Shown here: in pieces, positions 11,667 through 19,256 of the stretch | Layout of the letters: each line of letters begins with the position of its first letter | Numbering within the stretch: the first letter of the stretch is position 1 | DNA from: Planctomycetales bacterium | GTDB lineage: Bacteria > Planctomycetota > Planctomycetia > Pirellulales > Thermoguttaceae | Length of the DNA: 34,268 nucleotides | Assembly (NCBI GenBank): GCA_007119795.1 | Contig: SKOZ01000055.1 | Span: forward strand, 1 to 34,268 | Direction of reading: 5' to 3' | The notes under the pieces: generated by a model | The model's input: the letters and a program-made list of their open reading frames with translations, nothing else | What the model was told of the DNA's origin: nothing | Databases searched by the model: none | Translations under genes and position numbers: made by a program

Positions 11667-12941
11667 GTGGTCAAGGCACTACTGTTCGTCACGGCCCTGA
11701 CTTCGTTGGGGGCGGCACATGGGGACGATCTCCGCCGCGAGGTCGAGACCCTCGTCCGCCAACTCGATGCCCCCCGCCTGGCCGCGCGCGAGGCGGCCGA
11801 AGAGACCCTGCTGGCGATCGGCCCCGAAGCCCTCGCCGCGCTTCCGGAGCCCGGGCCGCAGCACTCGGCCGAGACCCGCCAGCGACTGGCGCGCGTCCGC
11901 CAGGCGCTCCAAGCCGAGGTGGCCGCCCAGGCTGCGCGGGCCTCGCGGGTCACCCTGCGCGGGGAGGGGATGCCGCTGGCCGAGGTCTTCGAGGCCATCG
12001 AGCGGCAGACGGGTAACCGTATCGCCCGCGATCGCAGGGCGATGCCCCCGGCAGTGGAGGGCGTGACCGTCGATGCCGATTGGGAGGACGTCCCCTTCTG
12101 GACGGCCCTCGACGAAGCGCTCGACCAGGCGGAGCTGACCGTCTACCCGTTTGCCGAAGAGGACGAGGCGGTGACCGTGGTCCCGCGCTTCGGCGAAGTG
12201 GCGCCGCGGAGCGGTCGTGCGGTGGTTTCCGGCCCCTTTCGCCTCGAGGTTCTCCGCGTATCGGCTACCCGCAGCCTCCGCGATTCCGACGAGGATTCGC
12301 TGCGGATCGTCCTGGAGGTCGCCTGGGAGCCGCGGCTGAACCCCATCAGCCTGCGGCAGGCGGTGGCCGACGTGGCGGCGGTGGACGATGCGGGGCGCCC
12401 CCTGGCCTTCCGGGCACCGGGGGCGACGCTCGAGGTGCCCGTCAACCGCCGCTCGACGGCCGTGGAGTTGAATCTGCCCCTGGCCCTGCCCGAGCGCGAC
12501 GTCCGCAGCATTGCCGAGCTGCGCGGGAGTCTGGCGGCGCTCCTGCCCGGCGCGGCCGCATCGTTCCGGTTTGCGGAGTTGCCCGAGGCCCGCAACGTCG
12601 AGCAGCGTATAGGTGAGACCACCGTCACCCTCGAAGAGATCCGCCGCAACAACGATCTCTGGGAGGTGCGGATGGCGGTCCGCTTCGACGAAGCGGGGGT
12701 GGCGCTGGAATCGCACCGGGGCTGGATCTACGACAATCCCGCGATCCTCGAGAGAGCCGACGGCGAACCGCTCGCTCCGCTCGCCACGAACACCACCCGC
12801 CGGTTACCCAACGAGATCGGGCTGGCTTACCTCTTCCCCGGGGAGCATCCCATCGAGGAATCCACCTTCGTCTACCGGACGCCCACGGCCCTCTTGCCCG
12901 CTGCCTTCGACTACGAGTTCACCGACGTTCCCCTGCCTTGA
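11667..12941 (+). CDS. Exported protein with HEAT-like and secretin-N-like segments, unknown function
   Basis: A 424-residue protein. The N-terminus MVKALLFVTALTSLGAAHG is a signal peptide. Residues of about 20-90 (LRREVETLVRQLDAPRLAAREAAEETLLAIG...) look like a helical HEAT-type repeat pair common in planctomycete exported proteins. The next 60 or so residues (VTLRGEGMPLAEVFEAIERQTGNRI to WTALDEALDQAELTVYPF) resemble the STN/secretin short domain, a small alpha-beta fold that binds partners in the periplasm. The remaining 270 residues are beta-rich and unrecognised. I use GTG 11667 rather than the in-frame GTG 11658, because AGAGGTGG at 11654-11661 is then correctly spaced and the signal peptide begins at once. 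Single rightward gene, convergent with the GspF-type gene 20 bases further on. Confidence 0.8.
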   Translation: MVKALLFVTALTSLGAAHGDDLRREVETLVRQLDAPRLAAREAAEETLLAIGPEALAALPEPGPQHSAETRQRLARVRQALQAEVAAQAARASRVTLRGEGMPLAEVFEAIERQTGNRIARDRRAMPPAVEGVTVDADWEDVPFWTALDEALDQAELTVYPFAEEDEAVTVVPRFGEVAPRSGRAVVSGPFRLEVLRVSATRSLRDSDEDSLRIVLEVAWEPRLNPISLRQAVADVAAVDDAGRPLAFRAPGATLEVPVNRRSTAVELNLPLALPERDVRSIAELRGSLAALLPGAAASFRFAELPEARNVEQRIGETTVTLEEIRRNNDLWEVRMAVRFDEAGVALESHRGWIYDNPAILERADGEPLAPLATNTTRRLPNEIGLAYLFPGEHPIEESTFVYRTPTALLPAAFDYEFTDVPLP

Positions 12942-12961
12942 GCTGCCGGGGCCTCGGTCCG

Positions 12962-13999
12962 TTACAGTTCCGTCGCCCCGTGAATGGCGCCGATGTAGAA
13001 AGCGGCGAGGCGGAAGATGAGGAGGATGATCAAGAGGGCGACCAGGGCCCAGACGAGGAAGCCGGCGATGGTCGTGATGGTGGCCATGGCGTAGCGGGCC
13101 CGTTCGTCGTATTGGCGGGAGAGGATCTGCATCGACTCGACGATCCGCCCGCTCTGCTCACCGACGCGGATCGTGTCGAGGAACTCGACGGGGAAAGCCC
13201 CGGTCGCGGAGAAGGCCTCGTAGATCGAGTTCCCGGCGGTGATATCCCGGTCGATCGAGTCGATCTGGTCCAGGTAACGGGCGTTGCGGCTGGCGCGGAG
13301 GCTGATCTCCAGCGCCCGCCGGACCTCCATGCCCGCCTTCATCGTCAGGTGCATGACCCAGGCGACCCGCGCCAGGGCGAGTGTCTCCAGGGCCGGGCCC
13401 AACCCGGGCAGTCGCAAGACGACACGCTGGATGGGCTGCGCCCAGAGGACGCCCCGGCGTGCAGCCGCAATGAGCAGCCACAAGGCGCCCACGCACAGCC
13501 CCAGAAAGGCGAAGTACACCAGGAGCCCCGGCGCACCCACGAGCCCGAAGCCGAGGACGTCGACCTCGGTGCCGGTCATGGCGCTGACGATGCCCATCGC
13601 CCAGATCAATAGACCGATGATGACCGCTGCCGCCGTGAGCTGGATCATCGGCCAGGCGATCGCCGCCAGGAACGCCCGCCGCATACTGATTGCCTGCCGG
13701 TAGTGTTCGGCGAGCTGGGCGAAGACCTCGCTCAAGTGGCCCGTCTTCTCCCCGACGGCGACCATCTCGCGGAAGACCAGGGGGAAAAAGGCCCCGCATT
13801 CCTCGACGGCTTCGGCGAGGCTTGTGCCCGCATGGACGGCGTTGCGGATGGCATGGTATTGGCGGCGGGCGGCACCGGTGGGCCGCTCGGCCTCACGGTC
13901 CCAGATGGTCCGCATGTCGACCCCCGCCTCGAGCATCGTCGCCAATCGCTGGCTGAGATTCGCCAATTCGTTCAGGGAAACCCGCGGCGAGAAAACCAT
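12962..13999 (-). CDS. GspF/PilC-type inner-membrane protein of type II secretion or type IV pili
   Basis: A 345-residue protein with two T2SSF domains, roughly residues 10-130 and 205-330. Each carries the family signature: FREMVAVGEKTGHLSEVFAQLAEHY in the first and FLDTIRVGEQSGRIVESMQILSRQY in the second. Three membrane segments are visible near 112-138, 152-180 and 312-338. GspF/PilC is the inner-membrane platform that couples the cytoplasmic ATPase to pseudopilus assembly. It is shorter than the usual 400 residues because the N-terminal cytoplasmic extension is minimal. ATG 13999 has GAGGG five bases upstream; the open frame continues to 14164 but that part is not family-like. No ATPase, pseudopilin or secretin gene lies next to it, which is unusual. 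Confidence 0.87.
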   Translation of the reverse strand: MVFSPRVSLNELANLSQRLATMLEAGVDMRTIWDREAERPTGAARRQYHAIRNAVHAGTSLAEAVEECGAFFPLVFREMVAVGEKTGHLSEVFAQLAEHYRQAISMRRAFLAAIAWPMIQLTAAAVIIGLLIWAMGIVSAMTGTEVDVLGFGLVGAPGLLVYFAFLGLCVGALWLLIAAARRGVLWAQPIQRVVLRLPGLGPALETLALARVAWVMHLTMKAGMEVRRALEISLRASRNARYLDQIDSIDRDITAGNSIYEAFSATGAFPVEFLDTIRVGEQSGRIVESMQILSRQYDERARYAMATITTIAGFLVWALVALLIILLIFRLAAFYIGAIHGATEL

Positions 14000-14500
14000 C
14001 TGCGCCCTCGCACCTTGAGTCGTTTTCTTTTCGAATTGCCCACCATCCGCAATCCTCGGTGGAATCGGCGCCCCATGCCCGCCCCACCATGCATCCTGCC
14101 CAGCATACCGCCCCCGAGCCCCCCGGGGAATCGACCGCGAACTCTCGGTCCGTTGCGAATGCATCCAATTCCACGTCCGATGTTCGGCCCGGGGGGTAGG
14201 CGGACCGCATGACGGTGGTAGCCGTTGTTCCCGCGGTATAGGTTATTCCGGCTGTGTCGGTAGTTTCCGATTTTCGAGTTCACGGCGATCGACCGACCGA
14301 TCTTCGTAGTAGGTCCCTACGATATTTCGCGGGTGTAGGGAACTTGCCGCCATGGATGGCCGCCAAAGGCATACGCAGAAGGATCGATCCCAGCGGGTCG
14401 GCGATCGACGCGATGTCGCGCGCTGCTCGATCACGGAGCTCGATTGCAACGCGATCGCTTTCGGCGAGAGACGGGTTCTATTGGGGAGACGTTACCTGAC
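14000..14500. other. Divergent intergenic region, about 500 bases
   Basis: It separates the leftward GspF-type gene from the rightward WD40 gene. Arginine- and glycine-rich open frames on the minus strand near 13972-14283 lack start signals and are not called. A TACGAT at 14318-14323 resembles the -10 element seen elsewhere but has no good -35. It lies beside the short inverted repeat TCGTAG/CTACGA (14305-14310 and 14317-14322). Confidence 0.4.
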
Positions 14501-16519
14501 ATGGCTGGAAAGACCCACCGAATGGAAAGGCATCGTGCGGAGGGTTCTGACCGCTGGGCGTCGGAAACGCGGCGGACACGGTGTCCCCTATGCCAGAGTC
14601 CCATTGACGTGGAGGGCGGCGAGCGCGCCGTCGAGGTGAATTGCTGGTCGTGCGGGTTGAAGTTCACCCACGAGCCCTTCACCCCCGCTGAGGCAGCGTT
14701 CCCCGTTTCGGCGCGGGCGTGCCCGGCAGGACCTTTGGAACGCTGGCTGTCGGGCGAACCGATTCAGCCTCACCATGTGGGGACCCGAGTTCAATTGACC
14801 CGCTGGTGCCGGCGCCGGCCGTGGCTGGCCGCATCGCTGGCCATCGCGCTGGTAGTGCTCGTGGGCACGGCGGGGGGCGGGATCGCGGCCTGGTCGGTCA
14901 GTGCGGCGCGGCTGGCGCGAACGGAACGGAGCCGCCACGAAGCCCACGAGGCCCGTCGCCAGGCCGAAGCGAGGGCCCAGGCGCAGGCGCAGCGGGTTGC
15001 CGCCGGCGAAGCGAAGGCGGCCGAAGAGACGGCGCGGCGCCTCGAGGCCGAGCAGCGACGGGAAGAGGCCGTACGACTCCTTCGCCAGGCGGAGAAGCGA
15101 CTCGCCGCGGCCGAGCGCGAGCGCGACGAGGCCCAACAACGCGCGCGGCGCGAACTGGCCGATCAGCTCTCCGCCGAGGCGGAAGCCTACCTGGTCAACC
15201 GGCCGCTCTACAGTGTGTTGCTCGCCGGCGAGGCTCTGCGGTCGATCCAGGGGGAGGAACAGCCGCTGCCGGCCGAGACGACCCAGATCCTCCGCGACGG
15301 GCTGGCCCGCGTCGGCGGGATCGAACTGACGGGGCACGAGGGCGCCATTCAGGCCCTGGCGATCACTCCCTGCGGGAGATGGCTGGTCACCGGCAGCCTC
15401 GACACGACGGTACGGCTGTGGGACCTTGCCGAGACCGACCCCGACGCCGGCAGCCGCGTCCTCAAAGGCCATGAGGCCCGGGTCACCGCCGTGGGCGTGA
15501 GCCCCTCGGGACGCTGGCTGGTCACCGCCGGACTGGACGCGAGGGCCATCTGCTGGGACCTGCACGCCGCCGAACCCGAGAAGAGCGGACGGGTGCTTTG
15601 CGGGCATGGAGGGCGCATTAACGCCCTTGCATTCTGCCCCGAAGGCCGCCACCTGGTGACCGCCGGCGGCTGCTTCGAGGCCGACGACAATACAGCCCGC
15701 CTTTGGGATCTTGCTGCATCCGATCCGGCCGCCGCCCCGATCGTCCTTCGCGGACACGGCAAGCCGATCTTATCGGTGGTGGTTTCCGGCGACGGCCGCT
15801 GGGTCGCCACGGCCGGCGAAGACCGAACGATCCGCCTCTACGACCTTTTCGCCCGCCATCCCGCCGCCGAACAGATCGTACTCCGCGGCCACGAGGGGTG
15901 GGTGGGCGCACTCGCCGTGACGCCGGACGGTCGCCGGCTCGTCTCCGGCAGCTTCGACGGCACGGTGCGTCTCTGGGATCTGACCAGCCCGCAGCCGCCC
16001 CTGGAGCCGGCGGTCCTCCGCGGGCATCAGGGGTGGGTCAGTTGCGTCTCGGTGAGCCGCTGCGGGCGGTGGCTGGCCTCGGGGAGCTTTGACAAGACGG
16101 TGCGGCTGTACGACCTTTCGGCCGAGGATCCGGCGGCTTCCGTGCACGTCCTCTCCGGCCACGAGGGGCGCGTCCGCACGGCGGTCTTCTCCCCCGACAG
16201 CCGCCTGCTGGCGACGGGCAGCTTCGACCGTACGGTGCGCGTCTGGGACCTTGCCGATCCCGACCCGGCAATCGGTGCGGCCGTCCTCCGCGGCCACGAG
16301 GGACCGATCAATACCCTGGCGATCAGCCCCGACAGCCGCTACCTGGCCACGGGCAGCGGCGACAGCTTCGGGGCCCGCGACAGCGTCGTGCGGCTCTGGG
16401 ATCTTTCCGTCGAGGGCCTCATCGACACGGCGCGGCGAACGGCGGTCCGCCGCCTGGCTGAGAAGGAGCGCCGCCAGCTCCTCCTCCGCGCCGCCCAGCG
16501 AAGCGAACCTCTCCGCTAA
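14501..16519 (+). CDS. Zinc-ribbon, transmembrane, coiled-coil, WD40-repeat protein (no kinase domain)
   Basis: A 672-residue protein with four parts. A zinc ribbon has CPLC and CWSC (Cys 28, 31, 48, 51). One membrane segment lies at about 108-131, preceded by basic TRWCRRRP. A charged, Ala/Arg/Glu-rich coiled coil spans about 135-235. Then come eight WD40 repeats, each opening with GH and closing with LWDL/LYDL-type ends (for example TGHEGAIQALAITPCGRWLVTGSLDTTVRLWDL), probably one closed propeller outside the membrane. The basic-TM-coiled-coil linker resembles the one joining kinase and WD40 parts in planctomycete Ser/Thr kinases, but no kinase motifs are present. ATG 14501 is preceded by GGGGAG at 14483-14488; ATG 14522 is an alternative. 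Function is unknown; a sensor or scaffold is likely. Confidence 0.85.
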   Translation: MAGKTHRMERHRAEGSDRWASETRRTRCPLCQSPIDVEGGERAVEVNCWSCGLKFTHEPFTPAEAAFPVSARACPAGPLERWLSGEPIQPHHVGTRVQLTRWCRRRPWLAASLAIALVVLVGTAGGGIAAWSVSAARLARTERSRHEAHEARRQAEARAQAQAQRVAAGEAKAAEETARRLEAEQRREEAVRLLRQAEKRLAAAERERDEAQQRARRELADQLSAEAEAYLVNRPLYSVLLAGEALRSIQGEEQPLPAETTQILRDGLARVGGIELTGHEGAIQALAITPCGRWLVTGSLDTTVRLWDLAETDPDAGSRVLKGHEARVTAVGVSPSGRWLVTAGLDARAICWDLHAAEPEKSGRVLCGHGGRINALAFCPEGRHLVTAGGCFEADDNTARLWDLAASDPAAAPIVLRGHGKPILSVVVSGDGRWVATAGEDRTIRLYDLFARHPAAEQIVLRGHEGWVGALAVTPDGRRLVSGSFDGTVRLWDLTSPQPPLEPAVLRGHQGWVSCVSVSRCGRWLASGSFDKTVRLYDLSAEDPAASVHVLSGHEGRVRTAVFSPDSRLLATGSFDRTVRVWDLADPDPAIGAAVLRGHEGPINTLAISPDSRYLATGSGDSFGARDSVVRLWDLSVEGLIDTARRTAVRRLAEKERRQLLLRAAQRSEPLR

Positions 16520-16540
16520 CCGCACTTCGCGCGCCCTTTT

Positions 16541-16561
16541 CCGCCGCCGACAGAGCGGCGG
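16541..16561 (+). terminator. Short GC hairpin after the WD40 gene
   Basis: CCGCCGC (16541-16547) pairs with GCGGCGG (16555-16561) around a seven-base loop, 22 bases after the WD40 stop codon. There is no T-run downstream, so termination is only a possibility. Confidence 0.3.
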
Positions 16562-16589
16562 CGCCCAACGCTTCACCTCCGCGGATGGT

Positions 16590-16638
16590 TGCGGCCGCTT
16601 ACGAGCGGTCGATTCCAGATCGTTGCCAGGCGGCCGCA
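16590..16638. repeat. Inverted repeat overlapping the promoter of the Gfo/Idh gene
   Basis: TGCGGCCGC (16590-16598) and GCGGCCGCA (16630-16638) are perfect 9-base inverted arms 31 bases apart. Each arm is itself an 8-base palindrome plus one base. The right arm sits in the spacer of the promoter-like pair at 16623-16652, as an operator might. Confidence 0.4.
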
Positions 16639-16652
16639 GGGCTGGCTACAAT
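16623..16652 (+). promoter_or_regulatory. Promoter-like pair for the Gfo/Idh/MocA gene
   Basis: TTGCCA (16623-16628) and TACAAT (16647-16652) are separated by 18 bases; each matches the sigma-70 consensus at 5 of 6 positions. A start near 16659 gives a leader of about 53 bases before ATG 16712. This is one of the best promoter matches in the window. Confidence 0.5.
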
Positions 16653-16711
16653 GATGGCACGCTGGAACCTCCCCGCCCTGCCCCACCCCGCCGCCCGCCT
16701 GGAGATCCGCC

Positions 16712-18037
16712 ATGTCCGCCTCCCGCTGGACCCGCCGCCAGCTCTTGGCCGCCGCCGCCGCCGGCGCGGTGGTGCCGACCTGCATCCCCTCAGGAGTGCT
16801 CGGCTACGCCGGGCGCCGCGGTGCCGCCGAGCGGATTGTCGTGGGGCACATCGGCGTGGGCGGCTTCGGCTCGGTGCATCTGCAACACATGCTGGCGTTC
16901 CAGGACGAGGGGCGCGCCGGCGTGGCCGCCGTGTGCGACTGCGACCGGCAACGGCTCGCAGCCGCCGCCCAGGCCGCCGGCGACGGCGCCACGGCCTACC
17001 CCGACTACCGAGCCCTGCTCGAGCGCGAGGATATCGACGCCGTGGTCATCGCCACCCCCGATCACTGGCACGCCCTCCAGTCGATCCAGGCCTGCCAGGC
17101 CGGCAAGCACGTCTACGTGGAGAAGCCCTCTTCCGTGACCGTGCGTGAGGGGGAGGCCATGGTGGCCGCCGCCCGCCGCTATCGCCGGGCCGTGCAGGTC
17201 GGTGCCCAGGGTCGCACCGGCCTGGGCGCCTGGTACACGTGCCGGGCCATCCGTAACGGCATCGTCGGCCGGGTGAATAAGGTGACCTGCTGGCACTATG
17301 CCAGCCCCTCCGGCGGCTTCGACCCCGACGAACCGCCCCCTGCTGAGCTCGACTGGGACCTGTGGCTGGGCCCGCTCCGCTGGCGCCCCTTCAACCGCGG
17401 CTACCACCCGGCCAGCTTCCGCTGGCTGATGGAGTCCGGAGGGGGCCAAATCCGCGACCGCGGCGCCCACCAGTTCAGCACCATCCTCTGGTGCATGGAG
17501 GCCGACGAGCAGACCGCCTTCACCGTCGAGGCCACCGGCACGACGCCGGCTGCCGGTCTCTGGGACAGCGCGGTCGACATGGAGGTTACGTATACCTTCC
17601 GCGACCCCGACTGGACCCTCGTCTGGGGACAGCCGGGCCATCAGGTGGGCAAGACGGAGTTCGGCAACGTCTTCTGGGGCGAAGACGGTCACCTGGTGCT
17701 CGAGTGGGAGGGTGCCTACCGCGGCGCCGAGCCCGAGGCGGTGAACTTTCAGGTCCCGCCGGGCGGCGTGGAGCCATACCGCACCGACGAGTACGCCGAC
17801 TTCAACATGAACCACAAGGCCGACTGGTTCAAAGCGATCCTCGATCCCGACTACCGGCCCGCCGTGGACATCGAGATCGGCCACCGAACCGCGAACCTGT
17901 GCAATCTAGGCAATCTCGCCTTCCTCCTGGGCCGCAAGCTCGTTTGGGACGGCCATCAGGTCGTGGACGATCCCGAGGCCAACCGCCTCCTGAGCCGCCC
18001 GGAACGCTATCCCTATTGCACTCCCGCGAGCGTTTGA
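16712..18037 (+). CDS. Tat-exported Gfo/Idh/MocA family oxidoreductase
   Basis: A 441-residue protein. MSASRWTRRQLLAAAAAGAVVPTCIPSG is a twin-arginine signal (RR at 8-9), expected because these enzymes fold around NAD(P) before export. The Rossmann motif is GVGGFG (residues 48-53). VVIATPDHWHALQSIQACQAGKHVYVEKPSS contains the family's EKP motif (137-139). The C-terminal alpha/beta domain includes GGGQIRDRGAHQFSTILWCM, with the GxH-type catalytic region. The family oxidises or epimerises sugars and related polyols; planctomycetes carry many secreted copies, probably for glycan degradation. The exact substrate cannot be told. ATG 16712 has GGAGA six bases upstream. It probably forms a transcription unit with the next gene, 87 bases downstream. 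Confidence 0.9.
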   Translation: MSASRWTRRQLLAAAAAGAVVPTCIPSGVLGYAGRRGAAERIVVGHIGVGGFGSVHLQHMLAFQDEGRAGVAAVCDCDRQRLAAAAQAAGDGATAYPDYRALLEREDIDAVVIATPDHWHALQSIQACQAGKHVYVEKPSSVTVREGEAMVAAARRYRRAVQVGAQGRTGLGAWYTCRAIRNGIVGRVNKVTCWHYASPSGGFDPDEPPPAELDWDLWLGPLRWRPFNRGYHPASFRWLMESGGGQIRDRGAHQFSTILWCMEADEQTAFTVEATGTTPAAGLWDSAVDMEVTYTFRDPDWTLVWGQPGHQVGKTEFGNVFWGEDGHLVLEWEGAYRGAEPEAVNFQVPPGGVEPYRTDEYADFNMNHKADWFKAILDPDYRPAVDIEIGHRTANLCNLGNLAFLLGRKLVWDGHQVVDDPEANRLLSRPERYPYCTPASV

Positions 18038-18124
18038 ACTCCGCTCCGAGTGCCCGCCACCGGCCGGCACCGGCACTGCGGCCGCCGGGTGTACCCCTGG
18101 TATCTGCCAGTCGAGATTGGAACG

Positions 18125-19198
18125 ATGCCCATTTCCCCTTTCGGAAGACTGCTCGCCGCCTGCGGCGCGATCCTCGCCGCGTTCGTCACCGGCCGGGGGC
18201 TGGCCTGCGAAGCCCTGCAGCCCGGGGAACCGGTGGACTACGGTGAATTGGCCTTCTTTCCCGACCGGTGGCGGGAGGCCGATGTGGACATGCTGATGGT
18301 GCCCTGGTACGGCGAGCACGTGGTCTTTCTCACCACCGACGCGGACTTCGACGGCCGGGTCATGCGGCGCCTCGCCGAGCGGCTCGACGGTGCGTGGGCC
18401 CTCTACGGCGAGTTGACCGGCCAGGAGCCGCGGCTGTTCAAGCACCTCGAGGGCAAGGCCACGATCACCGCCGTACCCGGCAGCGAGCTCACCTGCGGCC
18501 TCGGCTGCGGATTCGTCGGCTGGACGGGCATCGAGGTGGCGGGCTTCTACGATGCCGACTACCCCCTGCTCCAGTCGCAGCCCGAGACGATGCCGCACTA
18601 CTACTTCTACGAGATCGGGCGGAACTACTACACCTTCGGCGATCGCCACTCGCTGTTCACGACCGGCTATGCCGTCTTCATGCGCTACGTCTGCATGGAC
18701 GCCCTGGAGTGCGAAGACCCCGACTACCCGACCCGCGAGGTGATCGAGAAGGCTGAAAAGCTCTTTGCGGAGACCGACATCCCTTACCTGCGCGGCTTCA
18801 CCACGCTGGGCGGCCTCGGCGAGAAGGACCATCGGCTCGAGGACGCCGATGGGCGCCCCATCACGCCTTCCGACCAGCCGGTGCTCTACGCGTCGGCGAT
18901 GCTCAAGCTTTGGCGGGAGCAGGGGGGCAACGCCTGGCTGAAACGCTTCTTCCGGCATCTCGCCGCCTGCGAGGAGATTGAACCGAAAGACGCCGAGGCG
19001 GCCTTACAGCAGTCGCTCAACTGGCTGGTTGCCGCTTCGCTGGCTGCCGGGGAGGATCTCACGGAGCTTTTCGTCGATCGATGGCGGATGCCGCTGGGAG
19101 CGGAGGCGCAACAGGCCCTCTCGTCGATCGACTGGGGCGACCCCGATGCCGACGCCGCGGCCCTCGTCGGGAGCATCCCGCTCGAAACGTCGCCGTAG
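18125..19198 (+). CDS. Secreted protein of unknown function, resembling a degenerate M60-like metallopeptidase
   Basis: A 357-residue protein with a signal peptide (MPISPFGRLLAACGAILAAFVTGRGLACE). The body starts with a beta-rich region (YGEHVVFLTTDADFD), then ALYGELTGQEPRLF. Later comes PHYYFYEIGRNYYTFGDRHSLFTTGYAVFMRYVCMDAL (from about residue 156), followed by helices to the end. The stretch YEIGRNYY lies where M60/gluzincin-type peptidases have HExGHN, and is followed by a similar helix, but both zinc-binding histidines are replaced (Tyr and Arg). If the resemblance is real, the protein would be a non-catalytic or altered version; I infer this from the motif only. ATG 18125 is the first to give the signal peptide; the ribosome site is weak. 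It is probably co-transcribed with the upstream oxidoreductase. Confidence 0.8.
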   Translation: MPISPFGRLLAACGAILAAFVTGRGLACEALQPGEPVDYGELAFFPDRWREADVDMLMVPWYGEHVVFLTTDADFDGRVMRRLAERLDGAWALYGELTGQEPRLFKHLEGKATITAVPGSELTCGLGCGFVGWTGIEVAGFYDADYPLLQSQPETMPHYYFYEIGRNYYTFGDRHSLFTTGYAVFMRYVCMDALECEDPDYPTREVIEKAEKLFAETDIPYLRGFTTLGGLGEKDHRLEDADGRPITPSDQPVLYASAMLKLWREQGGNAWLKRFFRHLAACEEIEPKDAEAALQQSLNWLVAASLAAGEDLTELFVDRWRMPLGAEAQQALSSIDWGDPDADAAALVGSIPLETSP

Positions 19199-19256
19199 GC
19201 GGTTCTTCCCGTCCGGTTGAGAGGTTTCCCCCCAACGGCCCGGACAAGGCCTTCCT

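Noticed and set aside
13972..14283. Arg/Gly-rich frame on the minus strand upstream of the GspF-type gene
   Set aside because: GTG start without ribosome site, no domain, and it overlaps the well-supported GspF start region.
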